This document shows, one piece after another, positions 1 through 6,676 of a stretch of 9,828 bases of DNA; the stretch's first letter is position 1; each line of letters opens with the position of its first letter. The notes under the pieces are model-generated. The model was given only the letters and a program-made list of their open reading frames with translations. It searched no databases and was not told the origin of the DNA. The stretch is from Scatomorpha gallistercoris (lineage in GTDB: Bacteria; Bacillota; Clostridia; Oscillospirales; Oscillospiraceae). The DNA lies in contig DVFX01000005.1 of NCBI GenBank assembly GCA_018713005.1, positions 1 through 9,828 of the forward strand, read 5' to 3'. Both the position numbers and the translations under genes were made by a program.

Positions 1-1803
1 AAGATGACGCCCTGCCACGACCCGAACGACTTCGAGGTCGCCCAGCGCCACGGCCTTGAGGAGATACTCATCCTCGATGAGAACGCCAAGATTATCAACG
101 GCGGCAAGTACAACGGCATGGACCGCTACGAGTGCCGCGAGGCCATAGTCGCAGACCTGGAGCGCGAGGGCTACCTCGTCAAGGTCGAGGAGTACAGCCA
201 CAACGTCGGCACCTGCTACCGCTGCCACAACGACGTCGAGCCCATGAGCAGCGAGCAGTGGTTCGTCAAGATGCAGCCGCTGGCCAAGGAGGCCATCCGC
301 GTCGTCGAGGACGGCGAGATAAAGTTCGTGCCTGAGCGCTTCTCCAAGACCTACCTCAACTGGATGTACAACGTCCGCGACTGGTGCATATCCCGCCAGC
401 TCTGGTGGGGCCACCGTATCCCGGCCTGGTACTGCAAGGATTGCGGCCACATGACCGTCTCCCGCGAGGACGCCACAGAGTGCGAGTGCTGCCACAGCAA
501 GAACATCGAGCAGGACCCCGACGTGCTGGACACCTGGTTCAGCAGCGCGCTCTGGCCCTTCTCCACCCTGGGCTGGCCGGACAAGACAGCAGACCTTGAC
601 TACTTCTACCCCACGGACGTGCTCGTGACGGGTTACGACATCATCTTCTTCTGGGTTGCCCGCATGATATTCTCCGCCTGCGAGCAGACGCACCAGATAC
701 CCTTCCACACCGTGCTCATCCACGGACTCATCCGCGACCCGCAGGGCAAGAAGATGAGCAAGTCCGCCGGCAACGGCGTCGACCCCATCGAAATGATAGA
801 GCGCTTCGGCGCCGACGCGCTGCGCTTCAACATCATCACCGGCAACAGCCCCGGAAACGACACCCGCTTCTACGTCGAGCGCTGCGAAGCCATGCGCAAC
901 TTCGCCAACAAGCTCTGGAACGCCTCCCGCTTTGTCATGATGAACCTCCACGTCGAGGACACCGCCCTGCCGGAGATGCTCGAGCTGCCCGACAAGTGGG
1001 TACTCAGCAAGTACAACACCCTCGTGCGTGAGGTGCGCGAGAACCTCGATCACTACGAGCTCGGCGTCGCCGCCCAGAAGATTTACGACTTCATCTGGGA
1101 CACCTACTGCGACTGGTACATCGAGCTCACCAAGTCCCGCCTGAACGGCACCGACGCCGCTGCCAAGGAGGGCGCGGAGCGCGTGCTGCTGTACGTCCTC
1201 ACCGGCATACTCAAGCTGCTGCACCCCTTCATGCCCTTCATCACTGAGGAGATATACCAGGCCATCCCGCACGAGAGCGAGGCGCTTATCATCGCACCGT
1301 ATCCGAAGTACGACGAGAGCCTGAGCTTCCCGGACGAAGAGGCCAGCTTCGAGCTGGTTATGGACGCCATCCGCGCCGTCCGTTCCCGCCGCGCCGACAT
1401 GAACGTCGCGCCTTCGCGCAAGGCCAAGGTCATCGTCGCAACCGCCGAGGGCGAGACCTTCGCCGCCGGGGCGCCCTATATAGAGCGCCTGGCCAGCGCC
1501 AGCGAGGTCGAGGTAGTCGGCAATGACTACGCGCCCGGAGCGGGCATGGTCACCGTCACGACGCACTCCGCGAGGCTCTACATGCCTATGGCGGAGCTGG
1601 TCGACCTCGAGGCCGAGCGCGCCAGGCTCACCAAGGAGCTCGAGAAGGCGAAGAAGCAGCTCGAGGCCCAGGAGAAGAAGCTCGCCAACGAGAACTTCGT
1701 ATCCCGCGCGCCGGAGGCCGTCGTCAACGCCGAGCGTGAGCGCGCCGAAAAGGCAAAGGCGCTCATCGCCAACCTTGAAGGTTCCCTCGCGGAACTCGGC
1801 TGA
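1..1803 (+). CDS. valS: Valyl-tRNA synthetase, 5'-truncated by window edge
   Basis: Class I aminoacyl-tRNA synthetase that charges tRNA-Val with valine in the cytoplasm and edits mischarged threonine. The reading frame is open from base 1, so the first 'ATG' at position 4 is internal. About 600 codons are present, against roughly 880 for the bacterial family, so the N-terminal part with the HIGH motif lies outside. Visible in order: the end of the CP1 editing domain (TPCHDPNDFEV), the return to the catalytic core (CISRQLWWGHRIPAWYC, then DPDVLDTWFSSALWPFSTLGWP with a Cys-rich insert before it), the KMSKS loop intact at bases 751-765, the helical anticodon-binding domain (about codons 300-460), and the ValRS-specific C-terminal coiled coil (about codons 530-600, rich in Lys/Glu/Ala). 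It stops just before a strong terminator and looks intact and functional. The identification is secure. Confidence 0.97.
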   Translation, partial: KMTPCHDPNDFEVAQRHGLEEILILDENAKIINGGKYNGMDRYECREAIVADLEREGYLVKVEEYSHNVGTCYRCHNDVEPMSSEQWFVKMQPLAKEAIRVVEDGEIKFVPERFSKTYLNWMYNVRDWCISRQLWWGHRIPAWYCKDCGHMTVSREDATECECCHSKNIEQDPDVLDTWFSSALWPFSTLGWPDKTADLDYFYPTDVLVTGYDIIFFWVARMIFSACEQTHQIPFHTVLIHGLIRDPQGKKMSKSAGNGVDPIEMIERFGADALRFNIITGNSPGNDTRFYVERCEAMRNFANKLWNASRFVMMNLHVEDTALPEMLELPDKWVLSKYNTLVREVRENLDHYELGVAAQKIYDFIWDTYCDWYIELTKSRLNGTDAAAKEGAERVLLYVLTGILKLLHPFMPFITEEIYQAIPHESEALIIAPYPKYDESLSFPDEEASFELVMDAIRAVRSRRADMNVAPSRKAKVIVATAEGETFAAGAPYIERLASASEVEVVGNDYAPGAGMVTVTTHSARLYMPMAELVDLEAERARLTKELEKAKKQLEAQEKKLANENFVSRAPEAVVNAERERAEKAKALIANLEGSLAELG

Positions 1804-1814
1804 CAGACCGTGAA

Positions 1815-1850
1815 AAACACCCCCTTGCTTCCAAGGGGGTGTTTGCTTTT
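1815..1850. terminator. Bidirectional intrinsic terminator between valS and yigZ
   Basis: A perfect 12-bp inverted repeat (AAACACCCCCTT at 1815-1826, 6-nt loop, AAGGGGGTGTTT at 1833-1844). It is followed by GCTTTT on the plus strand and has a run of five T on the minus-strand side. It sits 11 bases after the valS stop and about 20 bases past the yigZ stop, so it can serve both converging genes. Confidence 0.93.
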
Positions 1851-1870
1851 GCCGTGCAGTGGCGGCGTTA

Positions 1871-2503
1871 TCACTCCGCATCGAGCCGCTGCGGACGGAA
1901 CACGCTGCCCAGCAGCGTGAAGCGGGCCTGGCCCGCTGTGGTGTCGGTAAGGCGCTCGCCGAAGGGCTCCGCCGTGCCCTCGGGCAGCAGCGCGGTGATT
2001 GTGACGAACTCGCCGAAGCCGCCCTCTATATCCGCCGCGCCCGCGGCATCCAGCAGCCTCCTGATGCGCTCGTACTGCGCGTAGGTGCACTCCACGGATA
2101 CGCCGCGCCACTCGGCCATGCGCGCCCGCCCGGCGGCCTCAAGGGCCATCGAAGCGGCCTTGGAGTATGCGCGCACAAGCCCTCCGGAGCCCAGCAGCGT
2201 ACCTCCGAAATAGCGCGTCACGACGCAGGCGACGTCGCAGACGTTCGCTGAGCGGAATACGTTGAGCGTGGGCTGGCCGCTCGTGCCGCCCGGCTCGCCG
2301 TCGTCCGACCAGCGCATCTGCCCGTCGGCGAGGACGTAGGCCCAGACGTTGTGCGTGGCGTCGGCGTATTTTTTGCGCACGGCGTCGACAAAGGCCATGG
2401 CCTCGGACACGCTCTCGACGTGCTGCACCTGTCCTATGAAACGCGACTTCTTGTCTATGTATTCGGCCTCGCCGTACCCGGCGGGGATTATGTAGTCCGA
2501 CAT
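1871..2503 (-). CDS. yigZ: YigZ/IMPACT-family protein (UPF0029)
   Basis: A 210-residue cytoplasmic protein of the YigZ (E. coli) / YvyE (Bacillus) family, related to eukaryotic IMPACT, a translation-stress modulator. The molecular role of the bacterial members is poorly defined. The N-terminal Impact domain carries the family signature: DDGEPGGTSGQPTLNV at about residues 67-82 and VCDVACVVTRYFGGTLLGSG at 88-107. The C-terminal part (about 135-200) fits the DUF1949 ferredoxin-like domain, and the length is normal for the family. The ATG at 2503 is preceded by a GAGGTG ribosome binding site, and a sigma-A promoter lies upstream at 2529-2557. It is monocistronic, convergent with valS and divergent from the sigma-factor operon. 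Nothing suggests decay. Family assignment is secure; function beyond the family is not. Confidence 0.93.
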   Translation of the reverse strand: MSDYIIPAGYGEAEYIDKKSRFIGQVQHVESVSEAMAFVDAVRKKYADATHNVWAYVLADGQMRWSDDGEPGGTSGQPTLNVFRSANVCDVACVVTRYFGGTLLGSGGLVRAYSKAASMALEAAGRARMAEWRGVSVECTYAQYERIRRLLDAAGAADIEGGFGEFVTITALLPEGTAEPFGERLTDTTAGQARFTLLGSVFRPQRLDAE

Positions 2504-2645
2504 ATGCCACCTCGAAGTTTTTTACGACATTGTAGCAAATTTTCGGGTCCGCCGCAAGTGCCGCACGGCGTGACGTTTTTGCTTCGTGCGTGGGTTATGG
2601 CAAAAACGCGTGTATTATAGGGTAAACAACTTGTGGAGGTGGGGC
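2504..2645. other. Divergent intergenic region yigZ / sigma-factor operon
   Basis: It holds the minus-strand yigZ promoter and the leader of the rightward operon. For the rightward direction only a -10-like TATTAT (2613-2618) and a clear GGAGG (2635-2639) can be seen. No convincing -35 element stands at 16-18 bp from TATTAT. This would fit an alternative-sigma (possibly autoregulated) promoter, but I cannot identify one with confidence. Confidence 0.5.
2529..2557 (-). promoter_or_regulatory. Sigma-A-type promoter of yigZ
   Basis: Read on the minus strand: -35 TTGCGG (2552-2557), a 17-bp spacer, and -10 TACAAT (2529-2534). The start of transcription would fall about 20 bases before the yigZ ATG, just upstream of its GAGGTG site. 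No operator palindrome is obvious, which suggests constitutive expression. Confidence 0.75.
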
Positions 2646-4091
2646 ATGGACGACAAAAAGCTTGACGAGCTCATAGCTTCGGCCCTGCCGCCTGAGCCGC
2701 CGGACGAGGTGGCCAGAGGCGTAACGCCGTGGCAAAACTCTATGCGCCTCATCCTTTGGGGGCTGGGGCTGTGCAGTGTGACCTTCAATTTCAGCGGGCT
2801 GAACCTCATACTGCCTTCGGTCGGCGTGCTGCTGATGCTGCTGGGTTTCCGGCGGCTCAGGCGCGCAAACGCCTGCTTCATGGCCTGCTATGTAATCACG
2901 GCGCTGAAGCAACTGCTGTGCATTCTTATGCTGGTTATGAACTCGACGGTGTTTGCAAACGCGCCCGAAGTTACAGAGCTGTGGGACGCAATTACTCTGC
3001 CTAACACAGCCCTGACGCTGCTCAACTCCTTGCTGTTCTGGGGCGGCATACGCAAAGTCCAGCAAAGGGCGGGGGTACCGGTACATGCGGGGGCGGCGGC
3101 AGCCCTGGTTGTATGGCAGGCGCTTGTGCTTGCCCTGTCGATGATTGGAGCCGCGCTGGGTATCATATTCGTCGTACTCATGCTTGTGTTTCTCGGCCTC
3201 GTTATAAGCAGCCTTTACAAGCTCTCGCGCGAGCTGGACGAAGCCGGTTACGTCATAAAGGCCGCGCCGGGGCTTGTACCGGACACGGTGCTGGGCGCGT
3301 GTATTGCGGCGTTGACGCTTGGGCTCATGCTCTGCGGATACCTGTTCCTCAGCAAGTACCCCATGGACTGGAGCGAGCCCGAGACGGGCGGCGAATCCGA
3401 GACCCGCGCGCTGCTCACGGAGCTGGGTTTCCCCGAGGACATACTCGCGGATATATCCGACGAGGACGTTGCCGAATGTGCCGGGGCAAAGCGCGTGGAA
3501 ACTGTGTCCGTCGACGGCTGGGGAGTGGATGTGCAGATGGTGGCAGTGGAGCTGCCGGACAGATTCGGCCACTGGCTGACTTTCCACTACTTCAGGCTGC
3601 GCGACGGCCTTGATTACAGGACGACCGAGGGCATACGCCTGTTCTCGTCCTATGCCACAGACCCCGCAGAGGGGTTCTGGCTTCAAAGCGGGCCGGTGAC
3701 AGGCAGGGTGCTCTATGACGGGGACAGCGGGACATTGTCGGCGCCTTTCGCGCGAATACTTGACGGGGCGTACACTGATACGATAATCTGGGGTGTGCAG
3801 TACAACCCGACGACATACGTCGAATTCTCGCTGCCGAGACAAGCGCAGTGCGTCCGCGGCTATGTCATGCACGATATGACATCAATGCGAAGCTACAACG
3901 GCGGTGTGTTCATAGACAGCTACATGGAGTTCTATCACCGCGACGCCGTTCCGACATTCCCGTCAAAGACTGCGATAGACCTTTACCTGAAAGACGGTTG
4001 GCAGGAGCATACACAACGTATGTTCATGGACTATCTCTACATATATATCGAGGATTACTGGGAACAATTCAGCAACGAGGGGGTGGGCTGA
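2646..4091 (+). CDS. Polytopic membrane protein, candidate anti-sigma/sensor (paralogue A)
   Basis: A 481-residue protein with no family name I can give. A cytoplasmic N-terminus (residues 1-33, DDKKLDELIASALP then PPDEVARGVTPW) is followed by about seven hydrophobic helices (roughly 34-50, 53-69, 77-98, 119-134, 148-168, 170-192, 213-235). A C-terminal domain of about 245 residues would lie outside the cell if the N-terminus is inside. That domain opens with an acidic block (ELGFPE at 259-264, then LAD, DEDVA, CAGA). The start at 2646 is chosen because GGAGG lies 6 bases upstream and the N-terminus then aligns with paralogue B; an in-frame ATG at 2586 has no ribosome binding site. The stop overlaps the sigma-factor start (TGATG), so translation is probably coupled. 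A membrane protein coupled to an ECF sigma gene suggests an anti-sigma factor. No zinc-finger anti-sigma motif (HxxxCxxC) is present, so this is inference. Confidence 0.85.
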   Translation: MDDKKLDELIASALPPEPPDEVARGVTPWQNSMRLILWGLGLCSVTFNFSGLNLILPSVGVLLMLLGFRRLRRANACFMACYVITALKQLLCILMLVMNSTVFANAPEVTELWDAITLPNTALTLLNSLLFWGGIRKVQQRAGVPVHAGAAAALVVWQALVLALSMIGAALGIIFVVLMLVFLGLVISSLYKLSRELDEAGYVIKAAPGLVPDTVLGACIAALTLGLMLCGYLFLSKYPMDWSEPETGGESETRALLTELGFPEDILADISDEDVAECAGAKRVETVSVDGWGVDVQMVAVELPDRFGHWLTFHYFRLRDGLDYRTTEGIRLFSSYATDPAEGFWLQSGPVTGRVLYDGDSGTLSAPFARILDGAYTDTIIWGVQYNPTTYVEFSLPRQAQCVRGYVMHDMTSMRSYNGGVFIDSYMEFYHRDAVPTFPSKTAIDLYLKDGWQEHTQRMFMDYLYIYIEDYWEQFSNEGVG

Positions 4092-4633
4092 TGCATGAGA
4101 AAGAAGTAATAGAGCGCATACGCGCGCGGGACGAGGGCGGAATAGAGGCGCTGCTGACGCACTTCGGGCCGCTTATGCGCTACGTCATCGCGCCCATACT
4201 CCCCAACGACGCCGACCGCGAGGAGTGCGTCAGCGAGTGCTGTATGAAGGTCTGGGACGGCATCGAGCGCTTCAAACCCGAGCGCGGCAGCTGGACGGCC
4301 TGGCTCACCGCCATAGCCCGCAACAGCGCGCTCAACCGCGCCCGAAGCCAGCGCGGCGGCCACGCCTCGCTGGACGAGCTCGCGGATACGCCCTCGAACG
4401 AGCCAACGCCGGAGGAAGCGCTGCTGCTCGCCGAGCAGAAGGCCGCCCTGCAAAGGGCCATAGCCTCGCTGAGCGGAGCGGAGGCAAACCTGTTCTACCG
4501 CAAATACTACTACATGCAGTCCACCGCGCAGATAGCCGCCGAGCTCGGCACAACGGAGCGCGGCGTCGAGGGGAGGCTCCACCGCCTGCGCAAAAAGCTC
4601 CGGCGCAAGCTGGGAGGTGAGGGCGATGAGTGA
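4091..4633 (+). CDS. ECF-type (sigma-70 family group 4) RNA polymerase sigma factor
   Basis: A 180-residue sigma factor that directs RNA polymerase to a specific promoter set. Region 2 covers about residues 6-85: the DREECVSECCMKVWDGIERF segment at 42-61 is region 2.1/2.2-like, and WTAWLTAIARNSALNRAR at 68-85 is the -10 melting/recognition helix. A variable Ser/Pro/Glu-rich linker (about 86-115) follows, then region 4 (about 118-175) with a helix-turn-helix in TAQIAAELGTTERGVEGRL and a basic C-terminal tail. The start at 4091 overlaps the stop of paralogue A by one base, and the last 8 bases overlap the start of paralogue B, so all three genes form one tightly coupled operon. There is no C-terminal extension of the SnoaL or other ECF-fusion kind. 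It probably activates its own operon plus unknown targets. The sigma call is secure; the regulon and signal are unknown. Confidence 0.93.
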   Translation: MHEKEVIERIRARDEGGIEALLTHFGPLMRYVIAPILPNDADREECVSECCMKVWDGIERFKPERGSWTAWLTAIARNSALNRARSQRGGHASLDELADTPSNEPTPEEALLLAEQKAALQRAIASLSGAEANLFYRKYYYMQSTAQIAAELGTTERGVEGRLHRLRKKLRRKLGGEGDE

Positions 4634-6125
4634 CGAGCGCCTCGACGAGCTCATAGCGAGCGCCCTGCCCGACACACCGCCCGACGCGGTCGCCGGCGGC
4701 GTCACCCCGTGGCGGCGCGCCATGACGCAGGTGCTGTGGGGGCTGGGGCTGAGCTCCATCACCTTCAGCTTTTACGGCCTGAACTATATTCTGCCGGCCA
4801 TCGGACACCTGCTGATGCTCTGCGGCTTCCGCACGCTGCGGCGCGAAAACCGCTGGTTTTCGGCGCTGTATGTGACGGCCGTGCTGCGCCTTCTGGCGTT
4901 CTTCGCCACGCTGGTGCAGCTGAGCATGGCGATAGACAGGGACGCGCTCCCATTCCTGTCGTATATTCTGTTTCCTGTGCAAATGCTGCAGCCGCTCCTG
5001 CTCTGGGGCGGAATCCGCGGCATACAGGCGAAAGCGGGCCTCAAGCCCCACGCCGCGAGCGCGCTCTGGCTCTTCGTCTGGTATGTTTCGGCGTTTCTGC
5101 TGGGCCTCTCAGGTGAGTCGCTCAGCATCATTTACGGCGTGATATTTGTAGTCATTTTTGCGCTTATCGTTGTTTGCCTGAACCGGCTTTCAAAAGCGCT
5201 TGACGAGGGCGGTTACGCCGTGACAGCCGCGCCGGGCCGCGTATCCAACCTGGCCCTGACGCTGACGATTGCAGCCGTAACAGCCGTGCTGATGATTTGC
5301 GCCTGCCTGCTGACCAACAAATACCCCATGGACTGGCGGCCTGTTGAAGCCCCCGGCCAGGCGGAAACTCGCACGGAGCTTCTGGAGCTCGGCTTCCCCG
5401 AGCAAGTGCTCGCCGACCTCACGGACGAGGACGTGGCCAAATGCGCCGGAGCCCAGCGCGTCGTGTACATGACGAGCGACGAGCATTTCAACGATGGGCG
5501 TGAGGTGCGCGAGGAATATACGGACGAGAGCGGCGTGCGGCACATTGAAACCAGTACCGTTTACGACGTGCGGGAATTGCGCGCGACCGGAGTTGCCGTT
5601 GAATTGTCCGGCGGGCGCTGGATGGTGTTCCACCACTTCCAGTGGGTGGAGCCGGTGCCGTTCTACGGCACCGAAAGCGTGCAGATATGGACGGCGGACA
5701 GAATGAGAGGGGATTCAGACTGGGGCTGGGGCAGCGGCGGCGAGCCGTCCGGGCGCGTACTCTATGACGAGGGAGGGCAGTCCCTGGCGGCGGATTACTA
5801 CTACCTGGGACGGGTAAACTGCACCTCCAACAGCATTTTCTTTGCTCAGAGCGACAACAGCGATGTCTTTGCCGCGTATTCCGCGCCGCTGCACGCCGAG
5901 AACGTCCGCGGCTATGTGGCCTACCCGGTCGTGATGCGGGAAGAGGGCTGGCTATTTGACAGCTGGATGAACTACACGCACCAGCAGACCCCGCTGCAGT
6001 TCCCCGCGTATACTGCGATGCAGATGAGGATGCAGAACGCCTGGAACGAGGCCGGAGCCTTCCTAACAGTGCAGACCGCCCTGCAGTTTTACCCGTCAAA
6101 CGGGGAACACGGCCTCATAGACTGA
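4626..6125 (+). CDS. Polytopic membrane protein, candidate anti-sigma/sensor (paralogue B)
   Basis: A 499-residue paralogue of the product of 2646-4091. In an ungapped alignment of the first 78 residues I count 52 identities, including DELIASALP, GVTPW, LWGLGL and ILP. The layout is the same: a cytoplasmic N-terminus (1-33), about seven hydrophobic helices (last near 208-230, ending KYPMDW), then a large extracytoplasmic domain starting with the shared block ELGFPE (254-259), LAD, DEDVA, CAGA. The external domain is strongly diverged and carries an insertion of about 20-30 charged residues near 284-315, but keeps GRVLYD, VRGYV and a D-S-W/Y-M patch late in the protein. The ATG at 4626 has GGGAGG 9 bases upstream; a GTG at 4617 is less likely. 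It overlaps the sigma gene by 8 bases and is followed by a terminator. Function is unproven; a second anti-sigma or a target sensor is plausible. Confidence 0.85.
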   Translation: MSDERLDELIASALPDTPPDAVAGGVTPWRRAMTQVLWGLGLSSITFSFYGLNYILPAIGHLLMLCGFRTLRRENRWFSALYVTAVLRLLAFFATLVQLSMAIDRDALPFLSYILFPVQMLQPLLLWGGIRGIQAKAGLKPHAASALWLFVWYVSAFLLGLSGESLSIIYGVIFVVIFALIVVCLNRLSKALDEGGYAVTAAPGRVSNLALTLTIAAVTAVLMICACLLTNKYPMDWRPVEAPGQAETRTELLELGFPEQVLADLTDEDVAKCAGAQRVVYMTSDEHFNDGREVREEYTDESGVRHIETSTVYDVRELRATGVAVELSGGRWMVFHHFQWVEPVPFYGTESVQIWTADRMRGDSDWGWGSGGEPSGRVLYDEGGQSLAADYYYLGRVNCTSNSIFFAQSDNSDVFAAYSAPLHAENVRGYVAYPVVMREEGWLFDSWMNYTHQQTPLQFPAYTAMQMRMQNAWNEAGAFLTVQTALQFYPSNGEHGLID

Positions 6126-6160
6126 GCCATATATGCTTCACGCATCGCTGATGCACAGCA

Positions 6161-6197
6161 TTTGCCCACGCCGAAAACGGCGTGGGCAAATTTTTTT
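6161..6197 (+). terminator. Intrinsic terminator of the sigma-factor operon
   Basis: A perfect 13-bp stem (6161-6173 with 6178-6190, sequence TTTGCCCACGCCG and its complement) with an AAAA loop, followed by seven T (6191-6197). It isolates the sigma operon from the downstream GntR operon. Confidence 0.95.
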
Positions 6198-6208
6198 GAA
6201 ACACCCTA

Positions 6209-6237
6209 TTGACAAATGGCAAACGCCGTGGTATGTT
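6209..6237 (+). promoter_or_regulatory. Sigma-A promoter of the GntR-ABC operon
   Basis: A consensus -35 TTGACA (6209-6214), a 17-bp spacer and -10 TATGTT (6232-6237). Transcription would start near 6244, inside or just before the palindrome at 6246-6269. The -10 is flanked by an inverted CCGTGG (6226-6231) / CCACGG (6242-6247) pair. Confidence 0.85.
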
Positions 6238-6245
6238 AGTGCCAC

Positions 6246-6269
6246 GGTTAATTACTCAAGTAACTAACC
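6246..6269. promoter_or_regulatory. Palindromic operator, probable GntR autoregulatory site
   Basis: A 24-bp near-perfect palindrome: half sites GGTTA-n-TTACT and AGTAA-n-TAACC around a 2-bp centre. Ten of 12 base pairs are symmetric; the exceptions are positions 6/19 and the central pair. It covers the expected transcription start, 8 bases after the -10, where a bound repressor would block RNA polymerase. YtrA-subfamily GntR repressors are known to bind long palindromes in their own promoters, and such a repressor is encoded right downstream. Confidence 0.75.
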
Positions 6270-6293
6270 GATTAACAAACAGGAGGTGAGCAC

Positions 6294-6671
6294 ATGGCGG
6301 GCTTTGACGGGACACGTCCCATTTTCCTTCAGCTTGCGGAGATGCTGGAGGAGGGGATAATCTCCGGCGCCTACCCCGAGGAGGGGCAGATACCCTCCAT
6401 CACGGAGTTCTCCGCGGCGCTGAAAATCAATCCGGCCACGGCGCTCAAGGGCATCAATCTCCTGGTGGACGAAGGACTTGTGTACAAGAAGCGAGGCGTC
6501 GGCATGTTCGTGGCCACGGGCGCGCGCGACGCGCTGCTGCAAAAGCGGCGGGAGAGCTTCTACACCGAGCGTGTGCGTCCCGTTGCACGGGAGGCATCGT
6601 CCCTGGGCTTGACGCTCCCGGAGCTCACAGGGCTCGTGGAACGGGCCTACAATGACGAGGAAAAGGAGTAA
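6294..6671 (+). CDS. GntR-family transcriptional regulator, YtrA-like
   Basis: A 125-residue DNA-binding protein with a GntR winged helix-turn-helix at about residues 8-73 (FLQLAEMLEEGIISGAYPE, then PSITEFSAALKINPATALKGI as the HTH, and the wing GLVYKKRGVGMFV). A short tail of about 50 residues follows. It lacks the FadR, HutC or aminotransferase effector domains. Size and context match the YtrA subgroup, small repressors that sit first in ABC-transporter operons and repress them until envelope or antibiotic stress. The ATG at 6294 is preceded by AGGAGGTG (6281-6288). The gene is separated by 5 bases from the ATPase gene, whose AAGGAG site overlaps this gene's stop. It probably binds the palindrome at 6246-6269. 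The inducing signal cannot be read from the sequence. Confidence 0.92.
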   Translation: MAGFDGTRPIFLQLAEMLEEGIISGAYPEEGQIPSITEFSAALKINPATALKGINLLVDEGLVYKKRGVGMFVATGARDALLQKRRESFYTERVRPVAREASSLGLTLPELTGLVERAYNDEEKE

Positions 6672-6676
6672 CTACC

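Noticed and set aside
2599..2627. GGCAAA / GGTAAAC imperfect direct repeat upstream of the sigma operon, considered as an ECF promoter or operator
   Set aside because: The match is short and imperfect, and neither copy resembles a known ECF -35 or -10 box.
2586..2645. Upstream ATG extending paralogue A by 20 residues
   Set aside because: It has no ribosome binding site and crosses the -10-like region. The ATG at 2646 has GGAGG and aligns with paralogue B.
2595..3872. 425-codon open frame on the minus strand, opposite paralogue A
   Set aside because: The product is low-complexity and rich in Arg/His/Gln, with no start signal. It is the reverse shadow of a GC-rich gene whose plus-strand product has clear membrane topology and a paralogue.
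3848..4090. 81-codon upstream extension of the sigma factor frame
   Set aside because: It overlaps paralogue A out of frame and reads as Arg/His-rich noise. The sigma fold begins at 4091.
4055..5051. Long minus-strand frames opposite the sigma factor and paralogue B
   Set aside because: The sense strand has a recognisable sigma factor and coupled starts. The antisense products are Arg/Ala-rich with no domains.
6142..6154. GCATC-GCT-GATGC mini-hairpin after paralogue B
   Set aside because: A 5-bp stem with no T-tract. The real terminator is the 13-bp stem at 6161-6190.
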